Shown here in pieces: positions 55,831 to 64,000 of a DNA stretch of 64,000 nucleotides. The notes beneath the pieces are model-generated. The model was not told the DNA's origin. It did not search any database and saw only the letters and a list, made by a program, of their open reading frames with translations. Location: positions 7,259,001-7,323,000 of the forward strand of contig CM034126.1 in assembly GCA_019914995.1 (NCBI GenBank), read 5' to 3'. The position numbers and the translations under genes were made by a program. Each line of letters starts with the position of its first letter. Position 1 is the stretch's first letter. The stretch comes from Acanthochlamys bracteata (taxonomy: Eukaryota; Streptophyta; Magnoliopsida; Pandanales; Velloziaceae).

Positions 55831-56600
55831 ATTTTTAAACGACGACTAATTTTACAACATTAGACTTAAAGTTATAACTTTGGCTCTATTTGAGGGCAAT
55901 GCGTCATGTTATATGAATGTTTCATAGAGGTTCACAAGCTCGGAAAGACTCGCATGCAGTCACGCTTCAATCACTCGAGTTTAATACGGTTATATCTACT
56001 TTGATCATATGCAACCCAATGAGATCCATTTCAATCACACTCAAGTCGGACCAAGTTATAGTGCTTTGCACTTTGTATTTGGGTCCCAACACCACGTTGC
56101 GATCCGTGCGACCTGTGTTGGTCGGGCTGGGTGTATCCGTATCAGACCCAAGTGCAACTTGATTGTGATCTAAAATTATTTTTTTAAAAATCTTAAAGAA
56201 GTTCTCTTACTGCGATTCGAACTCATGCCTTTTAAATAAAAGACACTAACTTACTGGTTGAAGTACATATAATTTTTTGAATAAATTATTAAAATTAATG
56301 AGTAAATAAATTGTTCAACCTTCCTCGACTCTTTCCAGTCTTATATGACCTTCGCGAAACAAGCATACTAATAACGTATTTGCCCTCAAAAGGTCAAAAT
56401 CATAAAATTGAGTCTGAAATTGAAAATATTAGCCACGCACATGTTTACCAGTTACATTTGCAATCGAATGGTTCAAATTTAGATACAACACGCAGTAGAC
56501 GATGTTCGTCTATCCCTTTTCATTATATTTATATGTAACTTTTATTTTGGTATTTAGGAATATTCATCGTCAATCTGAGTTTGAAAAGATACTTATAAGA
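55831..56600. other. Unassigned sequence with possible tRNA-derived piece
   Basis: No gene recognised. Contains a GC-richer patch at 56040-56150 (GGTCGGGCTGGGTGTATCC) of unknown origin and the tRNA-like piece at 56195-56275. No 3' LTR for the preceding fragment was found. Confidence 0.3.
56195..56275 (-). repeat. Possible tRNA-derived SINE head
   Basis: Minus strand has a B-box-like GAGTTCGAATCGCA preceded by a hairpin-forming TGTCTTTTATTTAAAAGGCA and an A-box-like CAACCAGTAAGTTAGTG. This is the layout of a tRNA pol III promoter. Stems of a real tRNA do not all close, so I do not call a tRNA gene. No poly-A or poly-T tail or target duplication was fixed. Confidence 0.35.
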
Positions 56601-56791
56601 TACAGGAGTGACCATATATAAGCATTGGAGACATACGCACACAAGCATTAGAAGAAACTGATAAATAGGGAGGCCAAAAGGGCAACTCACCTAATGGCTT
56701 CAAAGAAAGCTTTCGAGTTTTCGATTGGCTGATACAGAGATACACAGCATACAATCATTACAAGAAAATGATGATATGGGGAGATCAAAAG
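56600..56791. repeat. Diverged tandem duplication, second copy split by hAT-like element
   Basis: Copy 1 has ATACGCACACAAGCATTAG, then GGGAGGCCAAAAGGGCAACT, CACCTAATGGCTTCAAAG and TTTCGAGTTTTCGATTGGCT. Copy 2 starts GATACACAGCATACAATCAT, reaches GGGGAGATCAAAAG, and resumes only at 60891 with GTTGAAAGGGCCGGCCCACC, TAATGATTTCAATGAAAGC. Copy 1 therefore shows the uninterrupted site. Confidence 0.65.
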
Positions 56792-58680
56792 CATAGTTAG
56801 CAGACCCGAATCGAACCGTCTGTGTTGACCCGAAAATCATGGACCTGAATGAGAAATCGGTCCGAGTCTGTAAATAAACCACCTGTACTTTCGACCCGCT
56901 CCAATCCGTTATAAGCAGTTGCGGCCAGCTTTGACCTGGGCGATTCGCCCATCCCGATCATCCCGCTATCATATTTAAATTAAAAAAAACTAACCAGCTA
57001 ACCTTATCTACCCGGCTCAAATCCTAAAATCTATATTTCTAATTCGATTTCGTTAGTGATTCTGTCCGGCTCTCTGACAAGCTCGATCGCGTTCTCTGAT
57101 GAGCTCCCAATCTGCCACTCTCTACCCTCCTCTCTTTCTGATTTCGGTGGTTAACAGCAGACTATTGTCATACAGACATAGAGCTTAGTCACCAATGCTA
57201 TGTTTTTGAGCCATCCTAGTGTCTGACTTTATCGGGGATCGAATGATTGATGAGTTCCTTAGAGCCCTGCCCGGAATCTATAATTCAAATTATGGGTTGT
57301 TCTTTGATGAGAATGGAATTTACCCATTGCAAGTAGAGAATCACTGGAGGTAGAGAAGGGGTGCAGCATGTCCCGTGGCATCTTCAGATAGCAGTTGAAA
57401 TTCGTCTATTGCTTTGTTGAATTGGATTTTGGTTTTATTGAAAGATTGAGGTTAGTATGAGAGGTTTGGTTTTTTTTGTTGTTTTTAGATTTGTTGATGT
57501 AGCTGTTTTTGTGAGTATTTTGGCATATGGAAGTGTGCTTGCTTTGTTGTCATCACATTAAGCAGTTTATAGAATGGGTTTAGCATTGCAGGTTAACTAC
57601 AAGGTTATACATTCATGAAGATATTGTTGACTTGCTATGATTACTACGATGATGCTTTCTATTCAGGGATGAGGACTGGATGGAAATATGCCTTCCTACA
57701 TGCTACATTTACTTTGTGATGACGCATAGGTTCATCGTGAGAGATACAGTGTGAGTTTCATGTTGTCATCAGGGTTGCATTTGCATTGACTCGGACCTGT
57801 GTGGAACGTGACTTCTCCTTGTAAGTGAGCGATACTTTTAGTAATTTGTAGTAGCATGATTTAGCACTAATGTCTTATAGAATGTTTGTTAAAGTGTTTA
57901 ATCAAACATTAATTTATCACATGTATTTTTTTTATTTTGCTAAAACTTCTTTGAACTTTTTGGAATTGAGGTAGATGTTTTTATTATTTAGGAAATACAA
58001 TAATGTAGCAAAGCAATTTCTGGAATTGGTGTTATATGATGGGTATCAACATAGCAATAGTTATGCTTCAAAATTAGTAATTATATTGCCTCTAGATCCT
58101 ATGGCTCATCTTAATTATTACTAGATCAGGTTGCTTATTTTGTAGTTGAGTTGGTTTATCTTATTTTTTTGGTCAGTTTGTGTGCCAAACTTCTTCTTTA
58201 GAGGCAAAAAACAGAAGAAAAGAAAAGAAAGAAACTATAACTGACATGTGTGTAAGAATGATAAGAATAAGCCAATAAGGAAATAGCCAATAGAATTTAC
58301 AAAGTGCAAACAGTTCTGTTGGAAGTGGGAACTTAGAAGTTTCTGTTTTGCTTTTGCTTTAGTTTACGTAATCCTTACTGCATGCTTGCATCAACTGTAG
58401 TAGTAGCTTATAAGAATGACCTAGCTGCTTGCACTAACATGCAGGTGAATGATCTCAACCATACAATGGAAAAAAGAAAAAGAGAGTACCTGATTTTCAA
58501 TAAGTGAGCAAGTGTTTGTGGAGGAATATTGGGCAACAAGATGACTGGTGTATAATGTGTAATACTTGCAGTATTGAAGCTAGGCTGGTTAGCTGATGTT
58601 TTGAATGAAATGGTGTCAATTTTGTGTTATGTTGTGTTGTGTTATTGTTGTTTGTATTGGCTGCCAATGTAATGTTATAC

Positions 58681-60694
58681 TATTGGAACTCCAAGATTGA
58701 TTTCGATGATAACAATGATTAAGAATTATAGTTTATGGATTAGGTTGAACTAATGATTGGAATCAAGTTCTGCAGAAATTCATGAAACAGGTCTATTCCA
58801 CATTCAGCAGACAACAAACTAGCTTCTTAGCTACTAATTGTATAAGATTTCTTTTATACCATACAGAATAGAGAATCCCTCAGCCACCAAACAGCCAGCT
58901 GCCTAATTGCTGCTACATGGACAAAACAGAAAATCGCAAACAGAGCATCTCAAACAGAGAAGAGCAGAAAAACAGAGTATCGCCAACAGAGATGAACAGA
59001 AAATAGAGGACTCGATAGCCGGCTACTTCGCTGCTGCTCGCTGGACAGAGAAGAATCCGAAAATCGTGATAATCATTCACTCTTCAGAAGTAATTTCAAG
59101 CATGACGGCGATTCCATTTGAACTTCAACTTTTCATCAGAGACAGGCCAACATGCACACTATAAGATTGACCGAATAACACATCAAATGATGATCAATAT
59201 AAACTTGAAAAAATCGTGGAATGATAGATGAAAATTCAGTAAACACAGAGTAGAATCAGACATTAATGGAACAACTTTTCAGATGTAATTCAATCAAGAA
59301 TTCGTCGTCCATTTGAAGCAAAATCTTGAAGACTTACTGAGGAACATATCAGCTACAAGTTCATATCAAGAATCATGAAGAATCACAACAAGAGAAGACA
59401 AAGAACATAGTGCAAAGTATCATCAGAATCATGTCTTGCTGATAATGCAGAAATGTTTCAACATGCAAATTTCGATTTTCCTTCAGAAGAAATCACGAAT
59501 TTAATTATAAGGTGATATCATTCGACAAATCTACTATCTTGTTACTATCACAAAACTGAGCTATATTGAGCCACCACATTATTGAAGAACAAGTTCAAGT
59601 ATAGAGATTGATAGATGGCAATGAAAACCCACTGAACACGGTATTAAGCAACCAAGTAGAGACTGCAGAGTCACGCTATTGGAGACCACCTCACTTGAAG
59701 CAGTCAACCTAGCAAAGAACAGCAAATCAAGAGAAGCCAACTCAGCTAGAGAAATTTGAAAAATACAACTCAGCTGAAACAACTCAAAACTACAGGCGGG
59801 AGTTTTTGAATTGCTTTCTTCGGTTCATTTAATGCTGATGAAAGAGTTGCACCAATTTAGCCATAAGGAATCTTGAGGCAGCTGATTGACCACTGAACAC
59901 AATCTTCATCTCTACCTTGGAAATCTGCCACTGCACACCAACGAGAAGAACCACCTACCTACAAGAACAGAAAATTCTATAAGAAGAGAAGATGAAGAAC
60001 AGAGTAAGACAGGAGATAACGAGCAAAATATTCAAAAACAAACTTCCACTATATTGACTCAATTTTTCAAATAAAGAAACTCCTGTTGCTGCCAATCACT
60101 TAGAGAGCATCATCTTCAGCAGCAACAAGTTTGATCATCTCAATAGAAAATTTTAAGTTCATTTATTTACTTTGGGATTGATCTTGTGCCTAACCTTGAT
60201 CTTTTAGTTTCCTTTCTGTAAATCTTGTGACAGAGGTGCTGCAGGCACCGAATAAGAAAGCTCAGGTAGAGTTTGGTGAAAGTTCTTAAACCTTGTAATA
60301 GAGCTAGCACATCAGCCAGAGGGACGGGTGTGTTCAGTAGGCTGTTAGGAGTTGTCTTGGTGAAGAAACCCGGTAAGAGTAAGTGTGCTTGGTGAAGCAT
60401 TTTGCCCTTGGTGTATATATAGCTTATTAAAGGTTTAGTGAAGCTTTGGCTCTAGTGATAGAGTGTCCGTAGATATAGGCAAAGGGGTTTTGCCAAACCA
60501 CGTTAAATACTCTGAGTTCTATCCTCTTTACTTAAGTCAGTAAATATCCTAACACTCTCTGTCTGCAGGTTACAGAATTGATGCAACCGGCTGTAAGTCT
60601 TCTGTCCATAAGATAACTAAACTTCACAAAATTTTTTATTTATTAACTCAATTCACCCCTCTCCTCTTGAGTTAATCTTACAGGAGAACTAACA
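58681..60694 (+). mobile_element. Solo LTR 2, Copia-like family
   Basis: 2014 bp, TATTGGAACTCCAAG (TG changed to TA) to GGAGAACTAACA, with a perfect 5-bp duplication tatac at 58676-58680 and 60695-60699. It shares its first ~80 bp (GATGATAACAA, GTTCTGCAG) and last ~530 bp (GTGCTGCAGGCACCG, TTGCCAAACCACGTTAAATA in the opposite direction, AATTCACCCCTCTC) with solo LTR 1 at 31432-32985. The middle differs and is longer here. No internal retroelement sequence adjoins it. Flanking hAT-like sequence has a small duplication (ATGGTGTCAATTTTGTGTT at 58610 and ATGGTGCCAATTTTGTGTT at 60710). Confidence 0.85.
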
Positions 60695-60766
60695 TATACA
60701 AACTTAAAATGGTGCCAATTTTGTGTTGTTTTGGCTGAGTTATACAAATTATTTTATTGGATAATA

Positions 60767-60818
60767 GTTTGAACATTCAACGCTGTTGCTTAGTTTGAAC
60801 ATTCAACGCTGTTGCTTA
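60767..60818. repeat. Perfect 26-bp tandem duplication
   Basis: GTTTGAACATTCAACGCTGT plus TGCTTA occurs twice, identically, back to back near the right end of the hAT-like element. Confidence 0.9.
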
Positions 60819-60949
60819 ACTGGATTTGGCGGGTTGACCCGCAACCTGGACACATTTAGGTCAATTACCGGATTAGAATTTACAACTATGGTTGAAAGGG
60901 CCGGCCCACCTAATGATTTCAATGAAAGCGGTCGAGTTTTTGATTGATT

Positions 60950-61965
60950 GATATATTGTATCTATTTGAAGATACTACATAGACTGTAAATGTAATATGA
61001 ATAATAGTATAATTAGTTGAAGTATGAAATCACTTTTAGTTTGAAATAATCTTTCACGACATATTTGCTAATTTATTATTTTATCTATAGTAGAAAACTT
61101 CATGAATTGCAAAAGCGTCGTATTTTAAATAACTTTATCCTTATCGCAGCAGAAATGAAAGTATAGAATATTTTTCACTAGATAAGAAATACAATGAATT
61201 GCTTGGCAAATACATATGCTATTCTATTCATATTAATGTTTATAAAAATATACATGACCATGGACCATATAAGATGTACAAGATAGCATACTCAAGAAAG
61301 ACGGATGGTCTACACAAAGGAGATTTTAGTTAAGAGTGAATCCGAAGCAATTATATAAGTTTGTATTTTTTTATCATAGAAAATAAAATAATTATATACA
61401 ATAAATACATAATATAAATTAATTGTACGAGATAACGAGTAAAATATTGAAGAATTTTTCCAAGCTGACCAGCCACTAATAAGAGCTACTAGTTATGGGA
61501 GTGTTTCAGGAAATAGATTTGGTTATATCGTGGTCAGGGATCAGCGCCAAAACCACAATGCAAAGATGGTAGTTCATTGGATGAATCTAGCTTGTGAACT
61601 CAATAACTTGAGAGAGAAAGATAAGAACAGAGGGCATGAATTAAAGACTTAGTGATCTTCAGTAAGAGGTCTAAAGAGTATCTATAAGGTGGAATTCGAT
61701 CAACGTTCAATACAAGAACTCATGCAAATGATCAACCTTCAGGTAATTAGGTTAGGTAATGATCGTTTATTTTCGATTTATTTTCTTATAACTTGTAGTA
61801 TTGTTATAAGATATCTTCAATTATTCATCATATCTAACAAGGTATCTATATCTATATATATATATATATATATATCTTGACTTTTTAGATTTTAGAGATT
61901 TTAATATTACATAGCTAAATTTAAAATAACATAGTAGGCCAAAATGTAAAATAATCCATAACATA
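60950..61965. other. Intergenic AT-rich DNA
   Basis: No gene recognised. A (TA)n run lies at about 61853-61873. A short frame at 61689-61880 is low complexity at its end. Confidence 0.35.
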
Positions 61966-61969
61966 ACAC

Positions 61970-63110
61970 AAAATTAGCTCGAAACGATCAGCTTTACAAG
62001 TGTGACTTGTAAGAAGAGTCGAAATCAAATTTCAATATCTAAGGAGTAAGATAGAAGCAAACTTAGGTTTTATAGATTTTAAATAAAATAGCTAAGTTTT
62101 AAACAACATGGGATGCCACTCCACGAGTGCGGCTTGTTGGAAGAGTTAGAATCAAATTTCAAATTCGAAGAATTAGATAACTTTTTTTAAGATTCGAGTT
62201 TAAGAATATCTAAGTTTCAAACAATATATGGGGCCAAAATGTAAAATAAATCATTGAAATGACATGAAATCGGTGGCGACATAATCAGTTTGATGATATG
62301 ACTTGTAATAAGATTCGAAATCAAATTTCAATCTCCGAGGAGTAAGATAAAAGTAGTTTTTAAAGATTTTATTATATAATAGGTAAGTTTAAAAGAAAAT
62401 AGGAAGCCAAAATATAAATAAGCCGTAAATTAACATGATATCGGCGCCGACATGATCGCCTTGACGAGTGTGACTTGTATGAAGAATTAGAATCAAATTT
62501 CGAGATATGAAGAGTAAGATAGAAGCAAGTTAAGATTTTAAAATTTTAATATAAAATAGCTAATTTTAGAACAATATAGCTGGTCAAAATATAAAATAAG
62601 CCATACAATGTTACGTAATAAGCGTCGAAATAATCATCTCAACGAGTGTGATTTGTAGGAAAAGTCAGAATCAAATTTTAAACTTTGATGTGTAAGATAA
62701 AAGTAAGTTAGGTATTACAAATTTTATGTTAATATAGTTAAAAATAAGCTTAGCTTAAAACACCATAGGGGGCAAAAATGCAAAATAAACTATGAAATGA
62801 TACGAAATTGTGCTGATATCGTCTTGACGAGTGTGACTTGCAAAAATAGTCGAAATCAAATTTTCGACGTCCGAGGAGGAAGATAGAAATAAGTTTAGGT
62901 TTAAAAAATTTTAATATAGAATAATTGAGCTTCAACTAATGTAGCAGGATAACATGTAAAGTAAATCATGAAATGCTTAGAAATCAGCGCGGACATGAAA
63001 GGCCCAACATGCGTGACTTATAGGAAGAGTTGAAATCAAATTTCGAAATCCTAAGAATAAGATAGATGCAAATTTGGATTTTCGAGATCTTAATGTATCA
63101 TAGTTAATTG
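61970..63110. repeat. Satellite-like tandem array, ~175-bp monomers
   Basis: Seven diverged monomers. The shared core is a CGAGTGTGACTTGT segment, then about 10-15 bp, then GAAATCAAATTTC, GGAGTAAGATAGAAG, an AT-rich run and CCAAAATGTAAAATAA. The GAATCAAATTTC core ends at about 62033, 62160, 62329, 62501, 62679, 62864 and 63044, giving steps of 127, 169, 172, 178, 185 and 180 bp; the first step is a shortened unit. No protein-coding signal. The monomer length is close to that of many plant centromeric or heterochromatic satellites, but divergence is high. Confidence 0.82.
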
Positions 63111-63249
63111 AAGTACTTCAATTCATAAATAAGTTTTGTTTACCCTTTTATTTGTTTCATTTCATATGCATGATTGCTTGCTCTCGTTTGGAAAGAAGAG
63201 CATCCTTGATAATTGGTAATTTTGCTAATAGTTTTTTATTATATTAGAA

Positions 63250-63581
63250 CAATATTATATAGTACTTTTACTAAATTTGTATGAGTGGAACCCGACCACA
63301 AATGACGGTCACAACTATGAAAAATCGATAGTAGAAGACTTCAGTCATCGGTAGAAACTGCAACCATCGGAGAGAAAAGGATCCCATTTTGACATGGTCA
63401 AGGAAGATGTAGGCACCTTCACGTCTTACCGACCATCACATTTTGAGCAGTCGCTGTTGAGAATATATATTAGCGGCCTTCATTTTTTGTCAGTCCTTAT
63501 TGTGTGCATAACAACGACCATCCTGTTTTTTGTTAGTTACTGAAGCGCTGGCCGCTGTTGACCATTTTTCTTATAGTGATT
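63250..63581 (-). mobile_element. CACTA-like (En/Spm) transposon terminus
   Basis: On the minus strand the sequence starts CACTATAAGAAAAATGG at 63581 and runs inward with repeated GGTC/GACC-containing segments (AATGGTCAACAGC, GGATGGTCG, GTGATGGTCGG, GTGACCGTC) typical of CACTA subterminal repeats. The opposite terminus is not found, and no transposase is seen, so this is a fragment or one end of an element. The flanking 3-bp duplication cannot be tested. Confidence 0.55.
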
Positions 63582-64000
63582 GTAGCAAAACAACAATGTA
63601 AATTATAATGTATTTAATGCTAATAAATTAGCAATAGCTAATTTTTATACTTTTGGTATTTATTTTGAATTCTATTATAAATAAATAAAATAAGAAAATA
63701 AATAAAAAGTAATTTAGAGATCAGAGAAAAGTTGCTAATGAACTCATTAGTGATAAGCAAACATTTCTCGCAAATGACCACAGAACAACAACCAGGTACA
63801 TGTTGTGGCTAAAATGCTATTAGCGAACGATGATGTAGAGTATTAACAACCAAATAGTAATCGTCAATTAATTTTGTATCTGTGCAGTAGCGATTAGAAA
63901 CGCATTGTTGCTAGTGTATAAAATAGCGACAAGTATGCTGCTGGTCGTGATTAGTCATCAAAAATCTACAACTCATGGTCGCTATTTCCTTGCTGATTAG
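63582..64000. other. Window edge, GCGAC-motif-rich sequence
   Basis: After an AT-rich start, 63720-64000 has repeated TAGCGAC or GTCGCTA-like words (AAATAGCGACAAG, GGTCGCTATTTCC). These resemble subterminal repeats of a further CACTA-like element running off the window. No gene is visible. Confidence 0.3.

Larger units (their letters stand above)
56792..60890. mobile_element. hAT-like element with a solo LTR inside
   Basis: Left end CATAGTTAGCAGACCCGAAT; right end on the minus strand CATAGTTGTAAATTCTAATC. The 8-bp flanks atcaaaag (56784-56791) and gttgaaag (60891-60898) agree at five of eight positions and correspond to gccaaaag in the uninterrupted paralogous copy near 56663. An 8-bp duplication and CA..TG ends fit hAT elements. 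Own length without the 2.0-kb solo LTR is about 2.1 kb. No hAT transposase motif was seen, so it is non-autonomous. One short open stretch near 57245-57350 reads MIDEFLRALPGIYNSNYGLF and is unrecognised. Confidence 0.6.

Noticed and set aside
56195..56275. Functional tRNA gene
   Set aside because: Acceptor and D stems do not close; only B-box and one hairpin are convincing.

Overview
The window is nuclear DNA of a flowering plant, most likely a eudicot. It is AT-rich and gene-poor, its coding pieces are short exons with GT..AG introns, and most of the rest is plant transposable elements (Ty3/Gypsy, Ty1/Copia, PIF/Harbinger, Mutator-like, hAT-like, CACTA-like, MITEs), many nested in each other. 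I see no complete tRNA, no rRNA, no CRISPR array and no bacterial-style operon. All family assignments come from reading motifs by eye; no database was searched.

Host genes. The one gene that looks intact is a MATE (DETOXIFICATION 42/FRD3-type, citrate-transporter-like) gene on the minus strand, 19019-25115. Twelve coding exons join in frame, and the last reads through its usual splice site to a stop, giving about 523 residues. Two broken host genes were also found. One is an SR splicing-factor (SR34/SR30-like) relic on the minus strand at 325-2143. The other is the C-terminal exons of casein kinase 2 alpha on the minus strand at 35040-35735.

Layout. 1-2143: SR relic. 3120-9110: four diverged copies of a 0.7-1.2 kb non-coding unit. 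11538-16972: Ty3/Gypsy element 1 with both LTRs and a 5-bp target duplication, but with broken gag/protease and an integrase deletion. 18566-18860: a TTA-flanked MITE. 19019-25115: MATE gene. 27289-33303: a fold-back Mutator-like element with arms of about 1.9 kb, a FAR1-like remnant in its centre and a solo Copia-type LTR in its right arm. 33342-33703: a nearly perfect hairpin MITE. 33812-47092: decayed Ty3/Gypsy element 2, whose 5' LTR is split by an 8.2-kb PIF/Harbinger-type insertion (TTA target duplication) that carries the Myb-like ORF1, a decayed DDE transposase and the CK2 alpha exons. About 48000-50870: decayed Copia pol on the minus strand. 53253-53513: another MITE. 53658-55830: a Ty3/Gypsy LTR-gag-protease fragment. 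56792-60890: an hAT-like element containing a second solo LTR of the Copia-like family. 61970-63110: seven diverged monomers of a roughly 175-bp satellite-like repeat. 63250-63581: a CACTA-like terminus.

How it fits together. The window is a layered insertion history rather than a pathway. Target duplications, one split LTR and one paralogous empty site let the order be read: Gypsy 2, then Harbinger inside its LTR; the Mutator-like element, then solo LTR 1 inside it; the hAT-like element, then solo LTR 2 inside it. The most unusual points are the CK2 alpha exons inside the Harbinger-type insertion, the fold-back Mutator-like element with a small membrane-anchored ORF duplicated in both arms, and the altered C-terminus of the MATE gene.
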